Below, one piece after another: positions 1-7,010 of a stretch of DNA of 64,000 bases; the first letter of the stretch is position 1; each line of letters opens with the position of its first letter. A program made the position numbers and the translations under genes. Source of the stretch: a virus. The stretch lies in IMG/VR virus record IMGVR_UViG_3300035034_002090, positions 45,238-109,237 of that record; one strand, given 5' to 3'. A model generated the notes under the pieces. That model was not told the origin of the DNA. It did not search any database and saw nothing but the letters and a program-made list of their open reading frames with translations.

Positions 1-161
1 GATAACGCATCAGCCCCGGTGGATAGGGCTATCTCCCCCTCAAACATGGAGTGATCAGCAGTACCACTCTTTACTACAGTGTCCCTCAATCGAGACACAC
101 CCATAAAGGATTCTAGCTCGAAAGTCGGTTGGTTCGTGGCAACCACCGACTCATCGAACAT
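1..161 (-). CDS. Partial unrecognised protein, cut by the left window edge
   Basis: Reading leftward from an ATG at 161, the frame stays open for 53 codons to the window edge. It begins MFDESVVATNQPTFELES and continues through SRLRDTVVKSGTADHSMFEGE. An in-frame stop lies shortly upstream and no other ATG lies between them, so this ATG is the only good start. The ribosome binding site is weak; an AGAGG lies about 20 nt upstream. The frame lies 82 nt downstream of the leftward gene at 244-930, so the two may be co-transcribed. I do not recognise a family. The call rests on the open frame and on agreement with the strand of its neighbour. Confidence 0.5.
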   Translation of the reverse strand, partial: MFDESVVATNQPTFELESFMGVSRLRDTVVKSGTADHSMFEGEIALSTGADAL

Positions 162-243
162 CGTTTTCTGGCCAGAGATAGACCTCTGTGGCGAATTATC
201 TTATCAATCATGCCTCTTATGAAGCTTGTCATAGTGTTTCCTA

Positions 244-930
244 TCAGGGCCGCCAGAATCCTCGGAACCTAACGTTCCAGACAAGCTCGAACGCTACGGC
301 TATCATCTTGTCGCTTACCTTGCTTTTCTTTTTAAGGAGCTTGGGGGTATTGAGCCTGAGATCGAAATCCCTCTTTCCTGTTTCTTCCCGAAGAAGTTCC
401 AGCACTTTCTTTTCTAGCGCCTCTCCAAGCCTCCCCCGGTGATACTCTTCTTGCAGGATGGAGATGAATACCTCTTCTGCATGTTCGCTCGTCACACCTT
501 TGAGCATTTGCCGTCTCACGTCCCTGTCATTAAGGGCGTCTGTGACAAGATCGGCCAGATGCCTGTCTGTTCTCTCTGCCAGTCTTTTTTCAAACTCCTG
601 CCAATCGATAACGATGGCTATCTTACCTCGAACGTACAGCGGGGTCTTGCCGGGGTCATGCCAGTCATCTCCGGTGTTATGACGTTTGAATGCTCTATCT
701 GAAAACCCGGGCTTGCTGCCCTTCTTTCCTCGGAGCAGTTCAAGCTCGTGGATTTTTCTAGTACGTGATAGGGAGTCTTCGATGGCGTCAAACAGAGCCC
801 AATTAATGTCTTGAGGCACTACCTCATCGTCACTTCCTCCCTTGAATTTTCCAACGATGAAGTCGCCAACCTTCTTTGCAAACTTAAGGCTTTTCAAAAG
901 GGCTTTAGGTATCAGATTAAGCATGGACAT
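244..930 (-). CDS. Unrecognised 228-aa protein on the leftward strand
   Basis: The protein starts MSMLNLIPKALLKSLKFAKKVG, an amphipathic lysine-rich N-terminus that could bind membrane or nucleic acid. A charged middle follows, with a segment around residues 100-200 predicted to be mostly helical. The C-terminus is hydrophobic and aromatic (AFELVWNVRFRGFWRP). I recognise no catalytic motif. The region around residues 80-130 (VRGKIAIVIDWQEFEKRL) resembles short virion-associated proteins that carry a viral protein stretch and a helical domain, but this is not specific. It is divergent from the rightward transcription unit that begins at 1052, and the gap between them holds the promoter sequences. 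It is one of only three leftward genes in the window. The function is unknown. Confidence 0.75.
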   Translation of the reverse strand: MSMLNLIPKALLKSLKFAKKVGDFIVGKFKGGSDDEVVPQDINWALFDAIEDSLSRTRKIHELELLRGKKGSKPGFSDRAFKRHNTGDDWHDPGKTPLYVRGKIAIVIDWQEFEKRLAERTDRHLADLVTDALNDRDVRRQMLKGVTSEHAEEVFISILQEEYHRGRLGEALEKKVLELLREETGKRDFDLRLNTPKLLKKKSKVSDKMIAVAFELVWNVRFRGFWRP

Positions 931-997
931 CTCCCGGGCATCCTAGTGTCTTAAGGAATACTCCCTTGCTTTGCACTCAGATTCAACTCATGCATCG

Positions 998-1027
998 TTG
1001 ACGTTGGGGTCGGTTTGCGAATAGAAT
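998..1027 (+). promoter_or_regulatory. Sigma70-like promoter of the rightward operon
   Basis: TTGACG at 998-1003 and TAGAAT at 1022-1027 are separated by 18 nt. Each matches the vegetative -35/-10 consensus at five of six positions. The site lies in the divergent gap between the leftward gene ending its 5' side at 930 and the SWIM-protein gene at 1052, giving a leader of roughly 15-20 nt. It is the best vegetative promoter match I see at the start of the rightward gene block, so early transcription by host polymerase is likely. Confidence 0.55.
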
Positions 1028-1051
1028 ACCCAGCGAGCCGCAAGGATCTAT

Positions 1052-1807
1052 ATGAATAAGAAACCTATACATAAAGAGAAGCGTAACCCTCTTTACAGTT
1101 GGCTATACACGCCATCTTGTACGGGGATGGTCGTAAGGAGTACCGGAAAAACGAGAGAGAGGGCTTTGAATATCATTTCGAAGCGACACATCTTCTGGTT
1201 TAGGCCATCTCACAATCGCGTCGACGCCGTTGTGAGAGGGTCAGAGAAGGACTATCTGGTCAATCTGGACTTTGAACACCATCACTTTGGCGACTTCGTG
1301 GACGGTAGTATGCTTTGTGATTGCGAAGCCTTTACCTTCAGGGATGGGCCTTGTAAGCACATTGTTGCTGTCGCTGCCGAAGCTATAACGCGCATCGAGG
1401 GTGGTGACGCCACCACTTGGATGCGAGAGGTGTGTTCAGAGTCTAGAAATAGTGGCGAGCAGTACAAGCCGTGGGAACGCAAGCCTCAGATTGATGAGGA
1501 AATAGCAAAAGTGCACAATGCTACCGTGGAGGTGGTTAAGAAGCATCGAAAGGAAATTCGATGCTACTCCCTCAAGAGCGGCATGTTTTGGACAGGATCC
1601 CTGCCCTTGCCTGAGATAGGAGAGAGCATAAAGGCCAAGCTCCCTACCGGTGACGAGATCGATGCAGAGGTTCTGCGTGAATTCAGTGAGGACGAGAACA
1701 GTATGTTGGGCTATTGGGTTCGGCTAGAAGACGCCCCTGATATTTACAAAAACGACGAGATCGTGTTGTATGGATCCGAGATGATCAGGAGGGCCTCCGA
1801 TGATTGA
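1052..1807 (+). CDS. SWIM zinc-finger protein
   Basis: Residues 89-103 carry the SWIM pattern C-x-C-x9-C-x-H (C89, C91, C101, H103), a zinc-binding domain found in SWI2/SNF2 ATPases, MuDR transposases and several bacterial and phage proteins, where it binds DNA or protein. Before it lies a short beta-rich stretch typical of the region preceding SWIM (residues 48-75). The C-terminal half is charged and unassigned. The start is supported by AAGGA 8 nt upstream and by the promoter just before the gene. It is the first gene of the rightward block, and its end overlaps the next start by 8 nt. The molecular role is unknown. It may act with the phage SNF2-type helicase further downstream, because stand-alone SWIM proteins often accompany such helicases, but this is inference. 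Confidence 0.7.
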   Translation: MNKKPIHKEKRNPLYSWLYTPSCTGMVVRSTGKTRERALNIISKRHIFWFRPSHNRVDAVVRGSEKDYLVNLDFEHHHFGDFVDGSMLCDCEAFTFRDGPCKHIVAVAAEAITRIEGGDATTWMREVCSESRNSGEQYKPWERKPQIDEEIAKVHNATVEVVKKHRKEIRCYSLKSGMFWTGSLPLPEIGESIKAKLPTGDEIDAEVLREFSEDENSMLGYWVRLEDAPDIYKNDEIVLYGSEMIRRASDD

Positions 1808-2012
1808 GGTTCCCAAAAACCCCCGATCGTCTCTTAGTGAAGATGCATGGCGCACACTGATGTCTGTATCTTTAGATGAGGGGAAAAGCATGAAGGCGGT
1901 CGTGAGTGAGCTTATCTGCTCAACCTATCCTGAGCATGTACCGCCCCCAAAGTTAGTTGAAGGTCAGATTGAAATGCTCCCGGAAAACGAAAAGGATGGA
2001 GATGAAAGATAA
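1800..2012 (+). CDS. Small unrecognised protein (70 aa)
   Basis: This short acidic protein overlaps the end of the SWIM-protein gene. An AGGAGG-type site lies a suitable distance upstream of the ATG. Residues 12-45 (LSEDAWRTLMSVSLDEGKSMKAVVSELI) have the spacing of a short ribbon-helix-helix or helix-turn-helix segment of the kind seen in small CopG/MetJ-like phage proteins. The match is weak and the tail is acidic. It is translationally coupled to its neighbours on both sides. The function is unknown. Confidence 0.6.
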   Translation: MIEVPKNPRSSLSEDAWRTLMSVSLDEGKSMKAVVSELICSTYPEHVPPPKLVEGQIEMLPENEKDGDER

Positions 2013-2226
2013 CCAAAAGTTAGTTTTCCCGGGGACAGCTGATGGAGAGTACAAGTTTCTCAAATGCCCCCTACTAGGGGAGTTGAGATGCACACTACTG
2101 TGCGAGACAGTCTGCGCCGATACCGGCTGGGCAGACAACAAGTCCAAGCGGGTTCGTTCTGAATGCGAGAGCTGGAAGAAATATAGAGAACTCCAACAAG
2201 AGGAAGAAGATGTCGAGAATAGCTAG
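2002..2226 (+). CDS. Small cysteine-containing protein (74 aa)
   Basis: I chose the ATG at 2002 because AAAAGG lies 6 nt upstream. The ATGs further upstream lie within the previous gene and lack a good ribosome binding site. The protein has four cysteines (FLKCPLL, LRCTLLCETVC), which could form a small zinc knuckle, followed by a charged helical tail (KKYRELQQEEEDVE). No family is recognised. It overlaps the previous gene by 11 nt and the next start by 17 nt, so it belongs to a tightly coupled operon of small genes. Confidence 0.6.
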   Translation: MKDNQKLVFPGTADGEYKFLKCPLLGELRCTLLCETVCADTGWADNKSKRVRSECESWKKYRELQQEEEDVENS

Positions 2227-2500
2227 CATGTCCGCCACCAAGCTCAAAAAAGACACCGTTGAAGGGATGAGGGTAATCAAAAGAGCCCATCAGCTCGACG
2301 AGAAAGCCACAGAACGTGTTGGTCGAGCTGTATATAAGACTCTTGAGACGGCTCCATCAAGACTGACAATCAGCCAGACCCTGTATGACGTTGTCGATAT
2401 GGACGGCACTCATCGAGAGATGACCAAGCGGCAGGCAAAGAAAGCCTACTCGCCGAGGCAGGTCCGAAGAGCGCTCAAGCAAACCCGTAGGAATGCATGA
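2210..2500 (+). CDS. Small basic protein (96 aa), unrecognised
   Basis: The ATG at 2210 is preceded by a GAGGAAGA purine tract inside the previous gene. A second ATG at 2228 is possible but has a poorer upstream sequence. The protein is rich in Lys and Arg. Its C-terminus (KRQAKKAYSPRQVRRALKQTRRNA) suggests nucleic-acid contact, and it contains a helix-rich middle. No catalytic motif or family is recognised. It is the last gene of the first small operon; the next stretch of DNA carries operator-like repeats. Confidence 0.6.
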   Translation: MSRIASMSATKLKKDTVEGMRVIKRAHQLDEKATERVGRAVYKTLETAPSRLTISQTLYDVVDMDGTHREMTKRQAKKAYSPRQVRRALKQTRRNA

Positions 2501-2503
2501 CTT

Positions 2504-2533
2504 TTGTTTTGGTCACGGGTAGTAATGCATAGT
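2504..2533 (+). promoter_or_regulatory. Weak promoter-like sequence before the small wHTH gene
   Basis: TTGTTT at 2504-2509 and CATAGT at 2528-2533 are 18 nt apart. This is only a partial match to the vegetative consensus (about 3/6 and 4/6). It is listed because it lies in one of the few real gaps of this region and sits directly before the repeated GATCAA boxes. Confidence 0.25.
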
Positions 2534-2536
2534 GCT

Positions 2537-2567
2537 GATCAACTGCTTGATCTCCATGCGGGATCAA
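2537..2567. promoter_or_regulatory. Operator-like inverted repeat with a third half-site
   Basis: GATCAA at 2537-2542 and its inverse TTGATC at 2547-2552 are separated by CTGC. A further GATCAA lies at 2562-2567. The boxes fall between the weak promoter-like sequence and the ribosome binding site (AAGGAGG at 2571-2577) of the putative winged-helix protein, a typical position for autoregulation. This is a sequence observation; the binding protein is an inference. Confidence 0.35.
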
Positions 2568-2583
2568 CACAAGGAGGTAGGTG

Positions 2584-2823
2584 ATGGAAAACACCATCAA
2601 CGACAATCAAGATGAAGCTTTCGATCGTCTGGTCGAGATGGGCGGGGAGGACAAGTGGATCCCTAGAGACAACCTGTCTGTCCATCACAATACGGTAAAA
2701 GCTCTCGCTCGCCGCAAGCTTGTCCAGCTGAGGGAGTTTGATGGCAAAGAGTACGTAGCCGTAGCAGGTGTCATTTTACCTCCACTCATGGAGAGTGGAC
2801 GGGATGAGGCGTGCTCTGCCTGA
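2584..2823 (+). CDS. Small putative winged-helix DNA-binding protein (79 aa)
   Basis: The ATG at 2584 has AAGGAGG six nt upstream; the in-frame GTG just before it is too close. Residues around 20-60 (VEMGGEDKWIPRDNLSVHHNTVKALARRKLV) look like a helix-turn-helix with a recognition helix (SVHHNTVKALARR), followed by a two-strand wing (VQLREFDGKEYVAVAG). This is the layout of small winged-helix repressors. The gap upstream contains an inverted GATCAA repeat that could be its operator. No family assignment is certain. Its stop codon overlaps the ATG of the micro-ORF that follows. Confidence 0.6.
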   Translation: MENTINDNQDEAFDRLVEMGGEDKWIPRDNLSVHHNTVKALARRKLVQLREFDGKEYVAVAGVILPPLMESGRDEACSA

Positions 2824-2891
2824 TGTTACAGTTAGCCTTATGCGTTATGTCACTTGCTTATCTTGTAGCGCTCTATCTTCGAGCGCGATAG
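2823..2891 (+). CDS. 22-aa hydrophobic micro-ORF before the endolysin gene
   Basis: The ATG at 2823 overlaps the TGA of the preceding gene (TGATG), so it could be read by re-initiation. The predicted peptide is MLQLALCVMSLAYLVALYLR plus AR: one continuous hydrophobic segment with a positive C-terminus, as in a single membrane helix. It ends 10 nt before the endolysin start. The size and position would suit a tiny holin, an antiholin or a regulatory leader peptide, but at this length chance cannot be ruled out. No independent ribosome binding site of good quality is visible. Confidence 0.35.
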   Translation: MLQLALCVMSLAYLVALYLRAR

Positions 2892-2901
2892 TGAGGTTTT
2901 T

Positions 2902-3789
2902 ATGAGTCCGGAAAAGTACAACGCAAAATTTGTCCCGATATTTGCTCCAGATGGTTTTCCGGATACTTGGAAGCATGACGCCAAGGCGCTCTACGGTGAT
3001 GATCCGTCTGATGCCCTATTTACCGCAGCCCTGAAAGAGGTTCAGCATAAGCTTGGCCTGAAGGTAGACGGATACTGCGGACCCGCTACAATCGATGCCA
3101 TGGCCGATTTCGATCGTGGCCTAATGTGCCGTGACCCCAATACGAACGGAAGTATTGTAGTAGGGCCTAAGAGTTACCGTGTGCCTTTTCCCGTAGTTAC
3201 GTACTTTGATGATTTTACCATCGGAGACACCGTAAGTAGGGTGAGGAAAACCCCTGTCAGCTCTATCGTGACCCACTACGATGTTAGCTATAGCGCTCGA
3301 AGCACTGAGGAAATACTCCAGAACCGTGGGTACTCCACTCACTTCATTATAGATGGTGATGATAAGGGTACGATCTATCAGTGCCATAACCCTACCACGC
3401 GAGTGGCTGTTCATGCTGGTTCATTTAATAGCCGCTCGATAGGCGTCGACCTGAATAATCCAGCCTCACCGAAGTATCAAAAGGCTGATGCGAAGAGGCG
3501 CGGCCGAGAGCGTCAAATCGTCGAGCTTCAGATCAACGAATCAGGCTATCGCCGCCTGTCCTATTTCCCAGAGCAAATTCAATCCTTCAACGCTTTACTT
3601 GATGTCCTGTGCAAGTCTACGTCCGTACCTCGGATGTGTCCCCGGGATGACCAAGGCAAACCTATCGTAGGTGTATTTCTGAACGCCGACAGTTTCGAAG
3701 GCATCCTCGGGCACTATCACCTGACCCGAAGAAAGTCGGACCCAGCTCCACTGGATTGGGATGCTGTCTGCCCGAACGCTAATACTTGA
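2902..3789 (+). CDS. Endolysin: peptidoglycan-binding domain plus N-acetylmuramoyl-L-alanine amidase
   Basis: Residues 38-72 match a PG_binding_1 domain (EVQHKLGLKVDGYCGPATIDAM). Residues 115-290 form an Amidase_2/PGRP-like zinc amidase that cuts the amide bond between muramic acid and the stem peptide. Likely zinc ligands are H125 (THYD), H271 (GHYH) and D280 (SDPAP). An aspartate in the third position is known in AmiD-type enzymes, whereas T7 lysozyme has cysteine. VHAG at 170-173 and SIGVDL at 179-184 are further family signatures. There is no signal peptide, so release needs a holin. It follows a hydrophobic micro-ORF that might serve that role. At 295 aa its length is usual for a two-domain phage endolysin. 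The role is host lysis at the end of infection. Confidence 0.88.
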   Translation: MSPEKYNAKFVPIFAPDGFPDTWKHDAKALYGDDPSDALFTAALKEVQHKLGLKVDGYCGPATIDAMADFDRGLMCRDPNTNGSIVVGPKSYRVPFPVVTYFDDFTIGDTVSRVRKTPVSSIVTHYDVSYSARSTEEILQNRGYSTHFIIDGDDKGTIYQCHNPTTRVAVHAGSFNSRSIGVDLNNPASPKYQKADAKRRGRERQIVELQINESGYRRLSYFPEQIQSFNALLDVLCKSTSVPRMCPRDDQGKPIVGVFLNADSFEGILGHYHLTRRKSDPAPLDWDAVCPNANT

Positions 3790-3845
3790 ATATGTGCACT
3801 GGTCATGATTATTTTTATATGAACCTAACTAAACAAGGAGACGTT

Positions 3846-4082
3846 ATGAGCGATCAAAAAAATAACGAAGTGCAGGAGCGGCCACTATGTCTAGGTGGCT
3901 TCACCAGCAAAGAGCAGGCTCAGGCTGAGAGAGCCCTCGGTAAATCAGGATTTCTAACCGAAGAGCTTCCCGCCGGTGGTCTTACCCAAGAATCCTTTGA
4001 CGGCCCTCCGCCTGCTGGCGACGAGTCGGATTCCGAGGAAGAAGGAGAGTCGGATTCAGGTACTGAGGAAGATGACGAGTGA
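3846..4082 (+). CDS. Small acidic protein (78 aa), unrecognised
   Basis: The ATG at 3846 is preceded by AAGGAG at a 5-nt spacing; an upstream in-frame ATG at 3822 lacks such a site. The N-terminal half includes a short segment (LGGFTSKEQAQAERALGKSGF) and the last 25 residues are almost all Asp, Glu, Ser and Gly. Such tails usually mean a disordered, DNA-mimicking or solubility-conferring region. Its TGA overlaps the GTG start of the UDG-like gene, so the two are translationally coupled. The function is unknown. Confidence 0.6.
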   Translation: MSDQKNNEVQERPLCLGGFTSKEQAQAERALGKSGFLTEELPAGGLTQESFDGPPPAGDESDSEEEGESDSGTEEDDE

Positions 4083-4780
4083 GCTTAGACGAGTTCGGCG
4101 ACCTCATTGTTTGCTCTAGCTTGAAGTGTGCCTCATGTGAGCTGGGTCGTAAGTCTAGGTTCGATCCGCCACTCAAGCACATCAATCGCTTCTCTGAAGA
4201 TGAGATTGAAGAAGGCAAGCACCTCCAACGGGTCATGGGGTTTGGTTACGAGGGATGCCCCATAATCTTAGTTGGCGAGTATCCTCGGGATATTGAGGAT
4301 GACTCAGCAAATCACGGTGCGTTCGGGGTTGCAGAGGCCGAGTTTTTGAGCAAGACGTCTGGCCCCCTTAAGCCGGTTTTACGGGCGGTTCAGCGAGTAG
4401 GTATTCCATCTAGGGCTGTTTACAGCACAAGTGCAATCAAGTGCGCAGTACCCAAAGGCGCTGAAGCAGAGGCTAGGCATAAGTCCTCGTGCCTAGTGAA
4501 CCATCTAGGGGTTGAGATCGAGCATATCGAACCCGCTGTAATTTGGGTGACAGGTGCAGTGGGCATGGATATGGTACGAAGACATTTCAAGCCATCTGAC
4601 GTACCAAAATTATCGCCCGGTCAATTTCACATTTTCAAAGCGCCCAAGATATGGAGATTCCAGACAATAATGATCTTGAGAACCCATCACCCCTCTCAAG
4701 TGAAGATAGGTACGGCGAGTTACGAAGGTATCGAGATGGGTTGCCTGAAGATGATGGATTACCTCGCGAACGCACTTTAG
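4079..4780 (+). CDS. Uracil-DNA glycosylase-like protein (family 4/UDGX-type fold, probable Fe-S cluster)
   Basis: The enzyme family removes uracil from DNA by cutting the N-glycosidic bond. Several family landmarks are visible. C17 and C20 form a CxxC pair, and C122 and C138 are separated by 15 residues, the spacing of the four [4Fe-4S] ligands of family 4 enzymes. ILVGEYPRDIE (63-73) occupies the place of motif 1 (GEAPG in the family), SAIKCAVPK (118-126) matches the loop before the third cysteine, and THHPSQ (202-207) matches the HPS motif. GEYPR is a clear departure from GEAPG, so activity or specificity may differ. Start is GTG, overlapping the previous stop. It fits functionally with the dCTP deaminase/dUTPase and thymidylate synthase further on, which keep uracil low. 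Confidence 0.75.
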   Translation: MSLDEFGDLIVCSSLKCASCELGRKSRFDPPLKHINRFSEDEIEEGKHLQRVMGFGYEGCPIILVGEYPRDIEDDSANHGAFGVAEAEFLSKTSGPLKPVLRAVQRVGIPSRAVYSTSAIKCAVPKGAEAEARHKSSCLVNHLGVEIEHIEPAVIWVTGAVGMDMVRRHFKPSDVPKLSPGQFHIFKAPKIWRFQTIMILRTHHPSQVKIGTASYEGIEMGCLKMMDYLANAL

Positions 4781-5073
4781 ACGGCCGACAAATTCATCGT
4801 ATACCAGAGAGTGGTATACCTCTAAAGCCCTTGTCTAGGCGTCAGATTATCTACGGACGGTGGCACTCCTTTTGTGCTTGGTTGTTTTACTGGCTGTACG
4901 GATGGTTGCTCTGGAAGGGTCTGAGGAAGCTTGGCGCGAAGCATCTCAAGAAAGCATTTTTCTTCACAGATGGAAAAGTGCCCCTCACTGATGAGTCGAT
5001 AAGAAGGAATGGAGTGAATGCCGATCACAGGCACCTTGATAGGGAGGTGTCTATTACGGATGATTCTGGTTGA
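4651..5073 (+). CDS. Possible small membrane protein, long overlap with the UDG-like gene
   Basis: This frame is open for 140 codons. It overlaps the UDG-like gene by 130 nt if the ATG is used; an internal TTG near 4740 would shorten the overlap. The distal part is the only candidate gene in the roughly 350-nt gap before the helicase gene. Residues about 74-92 (FCAWLFYWLYGWLLW) form one aromatic-rich membrane segment, followed by a positive cluster (KGLRKLGAKHLKKAFF), consistent with an N-out/C-in topology. The N-terminal half is Arg-rich and looks partly like out-of-frame translation. No family is recognised, and the true start remains uncertain. Confidence 0.45.
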   Translation: MEIPDNNDLENPSPLSSEDRYGELRRYRDGLPEDDGLPRERTLDGRQIHRIPESGIPLKPLSRRQIIYGRWHSFCAWLFYWLYGWLLWKGLRKLGAKHLKKAFFFTDGKVPLTDESIRRNGVNADHRHLDREVSITDDSG

Positions 5074-5132
5074 CCTAATATGACCTATCGAGCACAATGC
5101 CGACGACAATAAAAAGGGCAAAGGAATCATTC

Positions 5133-7010
5133 ATGGATGACTCAAAGACCCTTTCGTCCCTAGATCCAGATCAGCGCACTGTTGTCACACATGATGGCAG
5201 TGATTGCCTTGTTCTTGCTGGGGCCGGAAGTGGTAAAACTAGATCTCTGGAAAGTCGCGTAGCTTGGCTTATTGAGCAGGGGCAATCACCTCACAGAATT
5301 GTTGCCTTCTCCTTCACTAGGCGAGCAAGCAGCGAGCTAAAGGAAAGGGTGGCGCGTACTCACCCGCGTGCTCACGAGGTGCACATAGGAACCTTTCATT
5401 CGCTGTGTCTCGGCTTCCTTAAGGAGTACATGGGGCATCTTACGCCCTTGCACCCGTCAGACGCGAGGCGGATCATCAGGCGGCAGTTCTCTGACGTCAG
5501 GTGGAATAGCGAGCTGCCAGCAGGATATGTTCTTGCGTTATTTGACGCCGCAAAGAGCAAGGGGCTTGAAGAGACGGAGTTTTACGAATTCTTCGCGGAG
5601 GCCAACAGTAAGCAAGCCTCAAAGATGATGCAGATATTAGCCTCCTATGAGACCTACAAGCAGGCTAATTCGCTAGTCGACTTTGCGGATATGATATGGA
5701 GGTTCTGGAGGATGCTCCGGGGCGATGACAGGGTAAGGAACAGCACTAGAGAGCGATTTGATCATGTGCTGGTGGATGAGGTGCAGGATCTGAACCCTGT
5801 TCAGATCTACGTTGCTGATCTGATGACAGCCCCTGAGTCATCGCTGTTCATGGTGGGCGACCAAAGACAAAGTATTTACGGATTCAGAGGCGTAAATCTA
5901 GACGTGCTGGACGAGGTCGCTGACAAGAGGGACATGAAGAGGCTTTCGCTTACGCGGAACTACAGATGTGCAAAGGGCATTGTTACTGTATCCAACTCTC
6001 TCATCGAATATGCAGATCGCGCTTTCCCGCCTATGGATAGTCAGCGAGATGATTGGGGGGAGGTCAGGAGTTATGTGTTTGAGGACTCCAATGCAGAAGC
6101 TCTGTTTGTGGCTAATTCCATCAAAAAAGATGTTGAGGGCGGTACATCACCGGACGAGATTGCCTGTATTTACAGGACGAATGCTCAGTCCCAATACCTA
6201 GAGGCATCCCTGAACGGCGTGGCCATCCCCTACGAGGTGAGTGGCCATAATAACTTCTTTCAGTCCCGAGAAGTGATGGATGCAATAGCCTACCTCAAGA
6301 TTGCATCTAACCCCCGAGATCTTGAAGCTCTCCTAAGGGTTTACAGCAGCCCATCGAGGTACTTGGGAAGAAAGTTCGCTGAGGCCGCTAAGGATGTATG
6401 GGAGGAATCCCCAAGCATAGACGTCTATGATGCACTAGATGTCGTTGCCTCTCGCATCTATCGCTCAAGAAGATCTATTCTCACGCTTAAGAGCGACATC
6501 GCAGACTTAGCAAAAATGATAGCATCGGGTGCCAACACTCAGAGAGTCCTTCAGGATGTGTACGCGGTTAGGTCTTTGGTGGATACATCTAAGACGTTCT
6601 ATGACGTATATGCGGATTGGGAGGACCACAGGGGAGAGAACCTCGATGCCCTCCTAGATCTGTCTCATGTAATTCCAAGTGTGGAGGACATGATTTCTTT
6701 CGCTGAGGTCAATGCCCAGAGCCGAAGTGATGCAGATGGAGAGCGCGTCAAGCTTCTCACTATTCATCGCTCGAAAGGTCTGGAGTTCAAGAAGGTCTAT
6801 TTCGTAGGATGTACTGAGCGCATCGTTCCTCACCAGCTGGGTGAGGTTTCCGAGGAAAGAAGATGCGCCTATGTGGCGATGACCCGCGCAAAGGACGAAC
6901 TTGTTATCACATCGTCTCGAAACGCGTTCGGGAAACGAGCAGGTCCTAGCCGATTCTTTGCGGAACTTGGATCCACACCAGCCCCTCCCTCCATAGATGA
7001 CGTATCATGA
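5133..7010 (+). CDS. UvrD/Rep-type superfamily 1 DNA helicase
   Basis: All SF1A motifs are present in order. Walker A (AGAGSGKT) spans 29-36, motif Ia has AFSFTRRAS, and the Walker B-type motif II is LVDEVQDL. Motif III is VGDQRQSIYGFRG, motif IV region LTRNYRC, motif V LLTIHRSKGLEFKKV and motif VI CAYVAMTRAKDEL. This is a 3'-5' DNA translocase that unwinds duplex DNA during replication restart or repair. At 625 aa it is somewhat shorter than E. coli UvrD (720 aa) and lacks the extended C-terminus. I chose the ATG at 5133 because AAGGA lies 7 nt upstream; the ATG at 5097 has no such site. Its TGA overlaps the start of the next helicase gene, so the two helicases are co-expressed. Confidence 0.92.
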   Translation: MDDSKTLSSLDPDQRTVVTHDGSDCLVLAGAGSGKTRSLESRVAWLIEQGQSPHRIVAFSFTRRASSELKERVARTHPRAHEVHIGTFHSLCLGFLKEYMGHLTPLHPSDARRIIRRQFSDVRWNSELPAGYVLALFDAAKSKGLEETEFYEFFAEANSKQASKMMQILASYETYKQANSLVDFADMIWRFWRMLRGDDRVRNSTRERFDHVLVDEVQDLNPVQIYVADLMTAPESSLFMVGDQRQSIYGFRGVNLDVLDEVADKRDMKRLSLTRNYRCAKGIVTVSNSLIEYADRAFPPMDSQRDDWGEVRSYVFEDSNAEALFVANSIKKDVEGGTSPDEIACIYRTNAQSQYLEASLNGVAIPYEVSGHNNFFQSREVMDAIAYLKIASNPRDLEALLRVYSSPSRYLGRKFAEAAKDVWEESPSIDVYDALDVVASRIYRSRRSILTLKSDIADLAKMIASGANTQRVLQDVYAVRSLVDTSKTFYDVYADWEDHRGENLDALLDLSHVIPSVEDMISFAEVNAQSRSDADGERVKLLTIHRSKGLEFKKVYFVGCTERIVPHQLGEVSEERRCAYVAMTRAKDELVITSSRNAFGKRAGPSRFFAELGSTPAPPSIDDVS

